A DNA stretch of 54,470 nt, taken from IMG/VR virus record IMGVR_UViG_3300030107_005947, positions 1 to 54,470 of that record. The stretch is one strand, 5' to 3'. Source of the DNA: a virus. This document shows, piece after piece, positions 17,014 to 25,630 of this stretch (positions are counted from its first letter, which is position 1; every line of letters starts with the position of its first letter). The position numbers and the translations under genes are program-made. The notes under the pieces were generated by a model, which saw nothing but the letters and a program-made list of their open reading frames with translations, ran no database searches and had not been told where the DNA came from.

Positions 17014-17696
17014 ATTACCTCCTGTGTTATTTTCATACATTCACAATATCGATTTCCAGTACAATCTTTAGGAACTTCTTTCATGTCTTGTATTCTCAAA
17101 CATCTTTCAATTATTTGATTCCACTCAAAGTCGTTTTTTTCTAATGTGAACGCTTTTATTTTTTGATCATTTTTGCATTCGTATAATACAGTGCCTTGAT
17201 CATAATTACCAAGATTTAAATATGTTTGCAGTTGTATTCTATGTTCTGGCTTAGGTCTACGCAATGCAGCAAAACCACGCTGATTAATAGATTTTAATTC
17301 TATGGGATAAATGTGACCATCTTGATGTTTTATAAGAAAATCTATTCTACCAGAAATAGGAGGGTTTTCATTTTTTACAGATACTTCCCTATCTAGTAAT
17401 AGATTTAATTCCTCAAACCATTTAGCAAATCTTTCTTCAAGGTACGAACCATTTTCAAAAATTCTTCTCAAGTTTGGGGGCATTGGAGATGGAGGCATTA
17501 AACCATTATATGATAACCATATAACTCTATCGCAAGTATTGGATATTGCTGAAGGATAAAAAACTCCTTTTCTAGGAGAATCCATTTCCCCTTCAAGATG
17601 ATTATCTATTGTTTCCATTAACCAAGAATCTTCTCTACTAGGAGATTCCCTTAAATCTCTTCCAGAATTTTTTACTATGTCGACAAGGCTTCCCAT
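16977..17696 (-). CDS. Cas4/RecB-like PD-(D/E)XK exonuclease
   Basis: The 239-residue product is probably an iron-sulfur nuclease of the Cas4/AddB type. A first Cys in FYPSAISNTCDR (~47-58) and a late cluster CTGNRYCECMK (~212-222) would bind the Fe-S cluster. In between lie the catalytic motifs GRIDFLI (~115) and IELKSIN (~131) and the QLQTYL helix. It would degrade or resect DNA ends for recombination with the RecA-like protein encoded just upstream. The start overlaps the small endonuclease gene. Confidence 0.75.
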   Translation of the reverse strand: MGSLVDIVKNSGRDLRESPSREDSWLMETIDNHLEGEMDSPRKGVFYPSAISNTCDRVIWLSYNGLMPPSPMPPNLRRIFENGSYLEERFAKWFEELNLLLDREVSVKNENPPISGRIDFLIKHQDGHIYPIELKSINQRGFAALRRPKPEHRIQLQTYLNLGNYDQGTVLYECKNDQKIKAFTLEKNDFEWNQIIERCLRIQDMKEVPKDCTGNRYCECMKITQEVICQLMEENGVQK

Positions 17697-17971
17697 ATTT
17701 TTACCTTCATTTCTTTTTCAGTTTTTTCTGTTATATGTAATATAGAGTCTACATCTTCACTTTCCAATAAAAAAGAATCCCTTTTTTTATCCCTTTTTGA
17801 TAAATGCCCATAAGTACCATCAGCTTCAATTACCATTTTTATATCTGGTATATAAAAATCAACAGTATATGGATAAATTTCAAACTGCTCAACATAGCGT
17901 AATCCTATATTTTCTATAGCTAGAGCCAATTGTTTTTCTTGTGGTGTATAATCTCTAGGTAGATACCTCAT
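17675..17971 (-). CDS. DUF559/Vsr-like endonuclease fold protein
   Basis: The 98-residue protein has VDFYIPDIKMVIEADGTYGH (~42-61), the D-x(n)-E-x-D-G core of the DUF559 and very-short-patch-repair endonuclease superfamily. KRDSFL follows, an RD-x-x-L motif usual in that fold. It likely nicks or cuts DNA. It overlaps the RecA-like gene on one side and the Cas4-like gene on the other, forming a compact recombination set. Confidence 0.65.
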   Translation of the reverse strand: MRYLPRDYTPQEKQLALAIENIGLRYVEQFEIYPYTVDFYIPDIKMVIEADGTYGHLSKRDKKRDSFLLESEDVDSILHITEKTEKEMKVKIWEALST

Positions 17972-18932
17972 TAGTTAATTTCTCCATATCCTCTTTATTA
18001 TTTACAAAATGTTCTTTTAAATTATGCAAACCCATAAATTTGTTTTCATTATAAGTATACCAAGCACCAGTTTGAATAATTAAATCTTTTTCAATACCTT
18101 CACGAATAAAGGATTCAATAACATCGATACCACCCTCTTGTCTAAAAGGAACTATTGCTGATTGCCAGTTATCTCCACCAACTTTAGATTTTCTTAATCT
18201 AACTTCTATGTTAAAACCTACATTAGCGTTATTTTCTTTTATCCAATCTTTTCTTCTTACTTGTAATATAGAATGGGAGAAAAATGTTTGCCCAATTCCT
18301 CCAGGCATAGCATCTAGAGCAGTGGGTCCCATACTCGATCTAACTTGATTTATAGCAACAAAGGCTGTTTCTTTTCCTATATTCGGTAGCAGTTTAGGCA
18401 AAGCACTATTAACAAATCTGGCTTGCCATGCCATAGGATTGTAACCAAAACTTTCATCAGATACAGAAGCTGGTACAAGACCTGCTATAGAATCTAAAAC
18501 AATTATAGAAACTCCATGCTTCATTAAAGTTCTAATGTGGTCAAATGCTTCTTCTCCTGAGTTTGGAGTATGTACTAATAATCTACGGGTATCTACTCCA
18601 CAAGTTTCGAACCAATCTTTATCATACGAAATCTCAGTGTCCACCCACGCGGCTATAGCGTTTTTATCCTTTAGAGCATTAGATACTATTTGAGAGGCTA
18701 AATAAGACTTTCCTACGTTTGTTGCACCATATAATAATGTCATACGTCTTTTTGGTATACCCCCACCTGTCAATTTGTCCAATGCAGGAATACCAAATTT
18801 TATTCTTTCATATTCAAAAGAACTATTACTACCTAATTCCACATTAGTAATTGCTTTATCATTGAAAATTTCTTTTAACTTATCAGTAGCACTGGTTAAA
18901 TTTTCATCGGACTTCTTTTTACTTTTTATCAT
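17955..18932 (-). CDS. RecA/UvsX-like recombinase
   Basis: The 325-residue ATPase would pair homologous DNA during phage recombination and replication restart. It has Walker A GATNVGKS (69-76), Walker B SIIVLDSIAGLVP (~140-152) and an AINQVRSSMG element (~205) typical of RecA loop L1. A glycine-rich loop (AMPGGIG) follows. It lacks a RecA-sized C-terminal domain. The ATG has AAAGGA about 13 bases upstream, longer than usual. Confidence 0.82.
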   Translation of the reverse strand: MIKSKKKSDENLTSATDKLKEIFNDKAITNVELGSNSSFEYERIKFGIPALDKLTGGGIPKRRMTLLYGATNVGKSYLASQIVSNALKDKNAIAAWVDTEISYDKDWFETCGVDTRRLLVHTPNSGEEAFDHIRTLMKHGVSIIVLDSIAGLVPASVSDESFGYNPMAWQARFVNSALPKLLPNIGKETAFVAINQVRSSMGPTALDAMPGGIGQTFFSHSILQVRRKDWIKENNANVGFNIEVRLRKSKVGGDNWQSAIVPFRQEGGIDVIESFIREGIEKDLIIQTGAWYTYNENKFMGLHNLKEHFVNNKEDMEKLTNEVST

Positions 18933-18940
18933 TAATTGTT

Positions 18941-19138
18941 TTATCCTTTATCTTTGTAATCTTCATTTATAAAATTAGAAAGCCAGTTAGAAAGTGTAGT
19001 GATATATTCTTTGGCAACTTCTATCTGAGGTTCTATAGGCAAATCAGTATCCACATTATCAATTCTAAAATCTACCCTCTTTGAATTAAAATCCCCTAAA
19101 TTTTTTGTATAACCTTTTCCTATGCTAATTAAACTCAT
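18941..19138 (-). CDS. Small protein upstream of the RecA-like gene
   Basis: The 65-residue product has a basic N-terminus and an amphipathic C-terminal helix (EYITTLSNWLSNFINEDY). The family is not recognised. The ATG has AAGGAG 6 bases upstream. It is cotranscribed with the recombinase, to which it may be an accessory. Confidence 0.5.
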   Translation of the reverse strand: MSLISIGKGYTKNLGDFNSKRVDFRIDNVDTDLPIEPQIEVAKEYITTLSNWLSNFINEDYKDKG

Positions 19139-19393
19139 CTATTTCTCCTTTTCACTAAAAAATAATAATAACATTGCATAATGTATTATCTTAAATATAT
19201 CATTTCTTGGGCTTCCCTTTTTATCATATCTAGAAGCATATTTAATAATGTTTGCCCTACAAAAAGGTAAAACATCTCCACAGGCTTCAATGAAATCAAG
19301 CGTTTGAATATTACCTTCGCTATAATGCTCATCATAGGTGTTTTTCACATATTCAGAAATTTCTTCTATAGTCTTATCTTCATTATATTTCAT
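19139..19393 (-). CDS. DUF3310-like protein
   Basis: The 84-residue product shows the DUF3310 pattern: YSEGNIQTLDFIEACGD, then FCRANIIKYASRYDKKGSPRNDIFKIIHYAMLLL, matching 'N-x-x-KY-x-x-R-x-x-x-KG' followed by a hydrophobic helix. Such small proteins are common in phages and sometimes described as nucleotide-kinase-like, but their activity is not established. I start at the ATG at 19393 rather than an upstream TTG at 19405. Confidence 0.65.
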   Translation of the reverse strand: MKYNEDKTIEEISEYVKNTYDEHYSEGNIQTLDFIEACGDVLPFCRANIIKYASRYDKKGSPRNDIFKIIHYAMLLLFFSEKEK

Positions 19394-19398
19394 AAGTA

Positions 19399-19623
19399 TT
19401 ACCAACCAAAATCTAATTGTTTTTCATTATGTGTATAATAGACATATTTACCACGCATCTCTCTAGTAAGAATACCTTTTTCAGCTAATTTCCTAGCTGT
19501 TCTATCGGCAGAAGTTCCTAGCCAACCCCACTCGGTATTAACTTTTTGTAAATTCCATGATGGTACGGGCTCTCTTGAATGGTAAACCACATTTTCTACT
19601 ATCTTTGCTTGTGTCATTTTCAC
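19399..19623 (-). CDS. Small winged-helix DNA-binding protein
   Basis: The 74-residue product has a winged-helix pattern: VNTEWGWLGTSADRTARKLAEKGILTREMRGKYVYY, a recognition helix and a two-strand wing. I start at the GTG at 19623 because AAAGGAG lies 7 bases before it. An ATG six bases later is also possible, and the far ATG at 19665 overlaps the PLP gene. It probably regulates transcription of the replication block or the host. Confidence 0.6.
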   Translation of the reverse strand: MKMTQAKIVENVVYHSREPVPSWNLQKVNTEWGWLGTSADRTARKLAEKGILTREMRGKYVYYTHNEKQLDFGW

Positions 19624-19639
19624 AATATTGCTCCTTTGC

Positions 19640-20350
19640 TTAATAAACATTCCAAAATAATACATCGTTACTTTTTTTCAACTGCATACATAATTCCAAT
19701 GCTTTTAAATCATAATTAGGCATACACTGAAAAGGTGCTTTGTATTTACTACTATAATCAAAACTTTTAGGATATTTAATTAAACGTAATCGTTCATGTT
19801 CATAATTAAAATCTTTACCTACTATAATACCAGTTACTTGTGCATTATTACTACCTGATAATATCCCTTTGACTAAAGTTCCACTACCTACTGCACAAAA
19901 AATTTCAGCAGGTTCTTTTCCTAATTCCTTAATTATAGTTTTCATGGTATTTGCTATGCTATTTATAGCAATTGGGTGATTAGCACCAAATTCTAAATAC
20001 TGATAATTACTATTTACATTTACAAAGTCTTTGGCACGTTTTTGTACTACGTTTAAATACCCAGGAGTAATTTCTACTACTTCACTACCTAACTCACTAG
20101 CTAATAAAGTGTTTGGGTGTTTTTCCTTGCGTTTGGCACAAAATATGATGCTTTTTTTACCAACGTTTTTTGCTACCTCACTTAAGGCTATTTGAAAACC
20201 TCCATATACTGGACTTGCGTATACATAACCATTTTTATTTTCATTTAAAAGTAAAGGTAAAAAACGGCTTTTAGTACCACCAATTAATAAATCATCTCGT
20301 AATACTGTTATACCTTCATAACTTTCCAAAGTAATTGTATTATCCGACAT
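19640..20350 (-). CDS. PLP-dependent enzyme, fold type II (tryptophan synthase beta family)
   Basis: The 236-residue product resembles ACC deaminase and D-cysteine desulfhydrase. VLRDDLLIGGTKSRFLP near the N-terminus places the PLP lysine at K27 (family pattern REDLL..GNK.R). FCAVGSGTLVKGILSG (~150-165) is the glycine-rich loop holding the PLP phosphate, and EFGANHP lies before it. It is shorter than the cellular enzymes (about 300-340 residues), so part of the fold is trimmed. The ATG at 20350 is preceded by GGAAAGGAG inside the end of the polymerase gene. An upstream ATG at 20401 would overlap polA by ~40 bases. The substrate is unknown. A role in amino-acid metabolism or in making a DNA-modifying precursor is speculative. 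Confidence 0.7.
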   Translation of the reverse strand: MSDNTITLESYEGITVLRDDLLIGGTKSRFLPLLLNENKNGYVYASPVYGGFQIALSEVAKNVGKKSIIFCAKRKEKHPNTLLASELGSEVVEITPGYLNVVQKRAKDFVNVNSNYQYLEFGANHPIAINSIANTMKTIIKELGKEPAEIFCAVGSGTLVKGILSGSNNAQVTGIIVGKDFNYEHERLRLIKYPKSFDYSSKYKAPFQCMPNYDLKALELCMQLKKSNDVLFWNVY

Positions 20351-20358
20351 TACAGCAA

Positions 20359-22296
20359 CTACTCCTTTCCCGTTAACTGTAAATCCTTCTTGGTAGCCCA
20401 TGACGGACTACATATTTCAACATCTACTTCTAATGGTATACCTAAACTATTGTTTTGTAAAATTTCTTTAATTACTAAAGGTAAAGTTTCCATTTCCGAA
20501 TTATGTATTTCACATATAATTTCATCATGTACTTGTAATAAAATACTGCTTTTAGTATCGGAAAGTCGCTTTTCTACTTCTATCATTCGTTCGGATAATA
20601 AATCTGCTGATGTTCCTTGAACTAAATAGTTGACGCCTTTATAAGCAAAGTCGGAATCTATTTGATATCGTCTGCCATAACGATTTTTAATCCAACCTCG
20701 TTTCACAACTATCCTTACTACATGATCAAAGAAATCTCTACTACCTTTTAAACCTTCAAAATATTTCTTTTTGTATAAAGACGCTTCTTTAACTGTTGTA
20801 CTTAATTGATGTGCCAGATTCTTTGCTCCCATACCATATATTGTTCCAAAAGTTATACCTTTTGCCATTTGACGATAATATTTAAATTGTTCATCTTCTT
20901 CAGTAACATTAAAGGCTAATTTTGCAGCTTCGCCATGAAAATCCACATCATTTTTGTTTAGAAGTGCATCTATAACATCATTCCTAAAATATGACATAAA
21001 AACTCTAACTTCCATTTGGCTATAGTCAAAAGAAACCAAAGTATGTTCTGGTCTTGCCACAAATAAACGCCTAATTGATATTTGATTACTATCATTTTCA
21101 TCAAAATACTCATCACCAACAAAAAACCACGAATCTATCAACTCATTAGAAACATTAACAGCTATGTTTTCTCTTTTTTGTGCTGACATTTTATTTCTAA
21201 TATCTTCCCTATCTTTATCTGTTATATTTTCACTAGATAAACGAAAGCTATTTCTTGGTATATTTTGCAAATTAGGTTCTCTTGATGACAATCTACCTGT
21301 TGCAGTACCCCAATTACAAAAATTTGTTCTCATTAGAGTTGTATCTATATAAGGTACTACATATGTTGAGTTTAATTTTGCAAAACCTCTATATTGTTTA
21401 ACTAATCCAGCCAATTTGTGATCTATAGTCATTAAAGCTGCTTCATTCCAAGAAGGATTTCCTTTTTCAGTTTTTACAGGAGATTCTATTCCAAGATATT
21501 CAAACACTTTTCCGAGTTGTTGTGTACTTAAAATATCAAATTCTTGCTTTGCAATATCATAAATTTCTGCTTGTAATTCAAGTAATTTATTATCAATCAA
21601 TTTTTTACACTTTATAGCATAGCCTTGATCAATAGTAATTCCACGCTTTTCTATTTTATGCAAAACTTCCGTTAATTCACATTGCAGTTCATAAATTTCA
21701 TTCTGCTGTGTGTTTTCTATTTGCTGAAGTGCATCTTCATAAACTCTAGCTGTTAACTCCACATCTTTTTTACAGTATTCTCCTAAAAATGTTGCTGGAG
21801 AAACAGAAAAATCCTTATGCCATTTATAGGACTTTAATGCTTTTTTTGTATCAATATCATATTGTACGGACTCTTTTCCGTACCATCTGGAACCAGTAGG
21901 AGTTAATCCAAAATCCCTAACTGAAGAAGATTCAACCAATCTTACCATAACAATGACATCAATTAGCTTTTTATCTTCTGAAATAAAACCATCATTTTCA
22001 AGAAAACGCAAATCAAATTTCAAATTGTAACCAATAACTGCTTTGCTTTGGTTTAATACTTCCATTAATTCTGGTAACTTATCGTAATCAAGGTTTTCTC
22101 CTTGATGATGCCTAAAGGGGAAATAGAAAGATTTTCCTTTAAAGGTAGCTTCTCCAACACCAATACCACATGATTGATTTATATCAGAATTTAAGCCGTT
22201 TGTTTCTACGTCAACAACAATTTTTTCAGTTCTTGCAATAATGTCCCTAACGTGCTGTAAATTTTCTCCGAAAGTTGCGTTTGTTACAACTGACAT
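20359..22296 (-). CDS. polA: Family A DNA polymerase with 3'-5' exonuclease
   Basis: The 645-residue replicative polymerase lacks the 5'-3' exonuclease domain. The proofreading domain shows VVDVETNGLN (D29, E31), GYNLKFDLRFL and a late YCKKDVELTAR. The polymerase domain shows motif A LVSFDYSQMEVRVF (~405), motif B RQMAKGITFGTIYGMG (~475) and motif C LLQVHDEIICEI (~595). The position equal to E. coli Phe762 is Phe, as reported for many virulent phages. The start overlaps the stop of the SSB-like gene. Confidence 0.92.
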   Translation of the reverse strand: MSVVTNATFGENLQHVRDIIARTEKIVVDVETNGLNSDINQSCGIGVGEATFKGKSFYFPFRHHQGENLDYDKLPELMEVLNQSKAVIGYNLKFDLRFLENDGFISEDKKLIDVIVMVRLVESSSVRDFGLTPTGSRWYGKESVQYDIDTKKALKSYKWHKDFSVSPATFLGEYCKKDVELTARVYEDALQQIENTQQNEIYELQCELTEVLHKIEKRGITIDQGYAIKCKKLIDNKLLELQAEIYDIAKQEFDILSTQQLGKVFEYLGIESPVKTEKGNPSWNEAALMTIDHKLAGLVKQYRGFAKLNSTYVVPYIDTTLMRTNFCNWGTATGRLSSREPNLQNIPRNSFRLSSENITDKDREDIRNKMSAQKRENIAVNVSNELIDSWFFVGDEYFDENDSNQISIRRLFVARPEHTLVSFDYSQMEVRVFMSYFRNDVIDALLNKNDVDFHGEAAKLAFNVTEEDEQFKYYRQMAKGITFGTIYGMGAKNLAHQLSTTVKEASLYKKKYFEGLKGSRDFFDHVVRIVVKRGWIKNRYGRRYQIDSDFAYKGVNYLVQGTSADLLSERMIEVEKRLSDTKSSILLQVHDEIICEIHNSEMETLPLVIKEILQNNSLGIPLEVDVEICSPSWATKKDLQLTGKE

Positions 22297-23039
22297 TAAA
22301 ACAACTCGTCAATGGCTTCTTGTTGTTCTTCATTACTTTCAAAAGGGTTACTAAAGTCAAATTGTGAATCTTGTTTGGGTAATGTAACTCCACTTTTCTC
22401 TAAGAAATATTCTTCAAGAGATGGTAAAGAACTTTGTTCTTTAAGTTTGTCCGATGGAATTTGCATATCTTTTCTAGTTATATTGAAATTATAGCGTGTA
22501 TCACGTTCTTCCCCAGTTCTACTAAGTTTAAATACTGCTGTATCAAGTCTGGAATCATTTTCCATTACTGCATCTATAATCGCATCTTTTAAAGAGTATG
22601 GTAATTCAACAATTTTATAATCATTTATTTGTTCTCTATAAATATAGCTTTTTGTTTGGTGTACTGGTATCTTTTCCCAAGAATCAGCTCCGTATCTCCA
22701 AGAACCATCTTTGTTTTGTGCTGTCTTATGTTCTACATAATGAACATATACCCACAATAAAAGTCTGGAGCGTGTATTTGCTTCTAAAGGTACATCGGAC
22801 ATATCGATGCTTTCATGATTAAAACGTGAAGTCCATCTACCTCCATCAGCTCTCCAAGTAGTCATTTTACAATCTAAAAGGTATCGTTCTTGTTCTGTAT
22901 CATCTTGAATACCTGTAACATATAAAGAATCACCATCTTTTAAATAAAATTCACGTCTAACCTGTGTAGGAGTATTTCTTTGAACACTTTGTGTAGGTTT
23001 CTCTAAATTCTTGGACAACAATGTATCTAAATTTGCCAT
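22296..23039 (-). CDS. Putative single-stranded DNA-binding replication protein
   Basis: The 247-residue protein lies between primase and polymerase. Aromatic and basic residues in the first two thirds (YLLDCKMTTWRADGGRWTSRF, RRYGADSWEK-like) fit an OB-fold nucleic-acid binder. The acidic tail ends in a hydrophobic residue (EEQQEAIDELF), as in SSB proteins that recruit replication partners. I do not see a diagnostic motif, so the call rests on context and tail. The ATG has AAAGGAG upstream. Confidence 0.5.
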   Translation of the reverse strand: MANLDTLLSKNLEKPTQSVQRNTPTQVRREFYLKDGDSLYVTGIQDDTEQERYLLDCKMTTWRADGGRWTSRFNHESIDMSDVPLEANTRSRLLLWVYVHYVEHKTAQNKDGSWRYGADSWEKIPVHQTKSYIYREQINDYKIVELPYSLKDAIIDAVMENDSRLDTAVFKLSRTGEERDTRYNFNITRKDMQIPSDKLKEQSSLPSLEEYFLEKSGVTLPKQDSQFDFSNPFESNEEQQEAIDELF

Positions 23040-23051
23040 TTTTTTTCTCCT

Positions 23052-23912
23052 TTACCAATAATGGGTATTTTCTAAAATGTTTTCTAATTCTATTTTACTT
23101 CTAACTTCTTGAATATCTTTATATTTTTCAGGTAAGTCTATATATGATAACAAAAATCTATTTTTCATGTCAAAGGTAGCTTTTTTTATACCCTTTTGTC
23201 CTGCTTCATCGTTATCAAGGCACAAAACAACTTCACTAGGTGCTAGAGAACTAACCATATTTACTTGAGAAACGCTTATTATCGCCCCTAGTATAGCTAA
23301 CGCTGAATATCCGTTTTGATTAAGCCATATAGTGTCTAATGCACCCTCTGTAATGTAAATTTTTTCATAATCAGTTATATGATTAATTCCAAACAAACAT
23401 AAAGATTTTTTAAATCCTTTGCTGTACAAGTATTTCGGTTCTTCGTGTAATCTTCTTTTTATCCAACCAATTGATTCGGACAATTCGTTTTCAACTGGTA
23501 TAACTAAATCGCCGAATAAATTTTGTCTACAATTCCATTCCAATAAAGTTTGCTTTGTAAAACCTCTTTCATAAATCCAATGATCATCTTCTAAATCATA
23601 CAAAATATATGGACTACTTACTTCTTGATTGACTTGTTGTATTGATTCATTTGTATTAAAAAAAGTAAAATTCACATCTTCTTTATAAGGCATTAATTCT
23701 TTGCTTACATCTTGCCAACTTTTACCAGTAAGCATCTGAATAAACAATGCTAACGATCCAGAACCACAACCAGCAAAACAAATCCAAAGTCCTTTATCAA
23801 GATTAATTGAACAAGATGAAATATTATCGACATGAAACGGACACTGAATTGAGTATTCGTCTTCCAGTGAGGTATCTATACCATATTCTTCAAGAACTGA
23901 ACGCCAATCCAT
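23052..23912 (-). CDS. DnaG-like DNA primase
   Basis: The 286-residue primase makes RNA primers for the phage fork. The N-terminal CHC2-type zinc finger uses C24, H27, C45 and C49 (QCPFH ... CFAGC). The TOPRIM domain has IYITEGALDTIW (~172-183) and VVLCLDNDEAGQKGIK (~213-230), the Glu and DxD metal ligands. It is shorter than cellular DnaG because the helicase-binding C-terminal domain is absent or minimal. A separate DnaB-like helicase is encoded just upstream. Confidence 0.85.
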   Translation of the reverse strand: MDWRSVLEEYGIDTSLEDEYSIQCPFHVDNISSCSINLDKGLWICFAGCGSGSLALFIQMLTGKSWQDVSKELMPYKEDVNFTFFNTNESIQQVNQEVSSPYILYDLEDDHWIYERGFTKQTLLEWNCRQNLFGDLVIPVENELSESIGWIKRRLHEEPKYLYSKGFKKSLCLFGINHITDYEKIYITEGALDTIWLNQNGYSALAILGAIISVSQVNMVSSLAPSEVVLCLDNDEAGQKGIKKATFDMKNRFLLSYIDLPEKYKDIQEVRSKIELENILENTHYW

Positions 23913-23916
23913 TTTT

Positions 23917-24105
23917 TTACTTTCTCGTTTTTTTAGGATTTCTTACATAAGCAACAATCTGCTGAATATTACCATCAGTATCTAGACCATAACCTCGTTT
24001 GAAATCTTCAGCAGTTACCGAAAAAAGTTTTTTATTCTTTTTGCTTTTAAACTTTCGTATAACTTCTTCTTCTTTGCTAGAAGTGAACCATTCTAATAAA
24101 CCCAT
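23917..24105 (-). CDS. Small basic protein between helicase and primase
   Basis: The 62-residue product is Lys-rich (RKFKSKKNKKLFS). Its middle, FKRGYGLDTDGNIQQIVAYVRN, might form a small beta hairpin. The function is unknown. The gene lies 4 bases from the primase start and 15 from the helicase stop, so an accessory replication role is plausible. Confidence 0.5.
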   Translation of the reverse strand: MGLLEWFTSSKEEEVIRKFKSKKNKKLFSVTAEDFKRGYGLDTDGNIQQIVAYVRNPKKTRK

Positions 24106-24120
24106 AATCTTATCCTTTCT

Positions 24121-25392
24121 TTAATAATTATTAGTTTCATATCCTTCTAATTCTTCAATATGTCCAACGTCAACATTCCATTGTAAATACATTGTATCAA
24201 TATTAAGGCTACCATTTCTATATTTTTGTACTTGAACTGCTCGTTTGTTTAATGAATTTTCTACTGCTGACATAGACAAAGCAACATCAGAAGCCCGTAA
24301 CAAAGCATCGCCAAAAGCTACTTGACCAGCTTGTGGTGGTTTGTATATATCTGAAGCATCTCTATTAGCTTGTGTGGTAACAAATACAGGTGTTTTAGTT
24401 GCAACTGCTAGATTTTTTAAATTATAGAATAGTGTGTGAGATTGCTCCCAAGTTGCTTTGTTTTTTTCTCCAGTTTGAACAAGATAAGCACCATCAATTA
24501 CTAAAAATTCTGGGGAATGTTTTCGCACTAATGAAGCTATTGAATCCGTTGATATTGCTGTATCTCCACTTATATGATCGCATATTAATAAATTTTTATC
24601 TGTAATGCTTTCGAGAAAATCTGCGTATTTCAATGAATCGATAGATTCTCCTCTACGCAAAGAATTATGAGAAAACGAATAACCTTGTAGATTGGCAACA
24701 ACTACATCTAATCGCATTTTTATATCTAATACAGGAGTTTCTGTAGATATTAACAAAGTTCGAACACCATTCATTGCGGCTATTGCAGCGGCACTGACGC
24801 ATATCCAAGTTTTACCTACAGCAGGTCTGGCATATAAAGAAACTAAATCCCCTGGCATCCAACCTACTCCAGTTTTGTTTATTGATTTAAATGATGTGAC
24901 AATACCTAAAAGACCATCACCTTTTTGTCTTAATTCTACCCGTTCATTCCATTCATCTAATCTATCTAAAGAACCATCATCATAAGTTACAACATCTTCA
25001 TCATATTTAATCTCAATATCTGTTAAACCATTCATTATGGCTGATAGAGCTTTTTGTGGCTCTAGAACAATTTCTTTTTCATGTTTTTGAATAACACTAA
25101 TCATATTTCTACTTTGTAACTGTTTAGTAAATTGGTCTATTGCATAATCATAGGTTACGGATATAGCTGTTTTATCTAAAGTTTCATATTCATTAAGTAT
25201 TGTTTCAGCACTAGGTATTTCACCATATTTTATGAAATGTTCTCGTATAAATATTAAAACTTCTCCGTGTCTGGAAAAATCTTTTGAGGTATAGCGAAAA
25301 GATTTAAATCTCTTAGTATCTAAATTTAATAAAATCGCACTCTCTATAAATTCATAACTATAGCGGCGATCTTCAACCCTTTTATTATCCAA
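24121..25392 (-). CDS. DnaB-like replicative helicase
   Basis: The 423-residue RecA-fold hexameric helicase unwinds the replication fork. A helical N-terminal domain (~1-130) precedes Walker A ARPAVGKT (188-195). TLLISTETP follows, then Walker B FLVIDGAYLV (~275-285) and a VFVTTQANRDA sensor segment (~330). The apparent start is a TTG at 25392 with AAGG 8 bases upstream. No in-frame ATG lies near, so a rare start may limit its level. Confidence 0.85.
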   Translation of the reverse strand: MDNKRVEDRRYSYEFIESAILLNLDTKRFKSFRYTSKDFSRHGEVLIFIREHFIKYGEIPSAETILNEYETLDKTAISVTYDYAIDQFTKQLQSRNMISVIQKHEKEIVLEPQKALSAIMNGLTDIEIKYDEDVVTYDDGSLDRLDEWNERVELRQKGDGLLGIVTSFKSINKTGVGWMPGDLVSLYARPAVGKTWICVSAAAIAAMNGVRTLLISTETPVLDIKMRLDVVVANLQGYSFSHNSLRRGESIDSLKYADFLESITDKNLLICDHISGDTAISTDSIASLVRKHSPEFLVIDGAYLVQTGEKNKATWEQSHTLFYNLKNLAVATKTPVFVTTQANRDASDIYKPPQAGQVAFGDALLRASDVALSMSAVENSLNKRAVQVQKYRNGSLNIDTMYLQWNVDVGHIEELEGYETNNY

Positions 25393-25397
25393 TTTTT

Positions 25398-25622
25398 TTA
25401 CCTTGTATAGACTATTCTATTACTGTTCTTATTTTGTATATATAACCTTACATTATCTTGTGTATACTTGTCAATTTCTTGTTTGGCTAAATCCAATTCA
25501 GTAAATTCATCAGCTACCCAAATATCTAAAGTTTTATGATTTACGCACAAAATCCTATAAATAGGATCATCATCTATAACTTGTTTTCTTAGTAATTGAT
25601 TTCGTATTTTTTTCTTCTTCAT
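25398..25622 (-). CDS. Small protein of unknown function
   Basis: The 74-residue product has a very basic N-terminus (MKKKKIRNQLLRKQ). A small alpha-beta region follows (YRILCVNHKTLDIWVADEFTELDLAKQEIDKYT). The family is not recognised. It lies between the methyltransferase and helicase genes with 5-8 base gaps, so it is part of the replication transcript. Confidence 0.5.
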   Translation of the reverse strand: MKKKKIRNQLLRKQVIDDDPIYRILCVNHKTLDIWVADEFTELDLAKQEIDKYTQDNVRLYIQNKNSNRIVYTR

Positions 25623-25630
25623 TGGTTATT

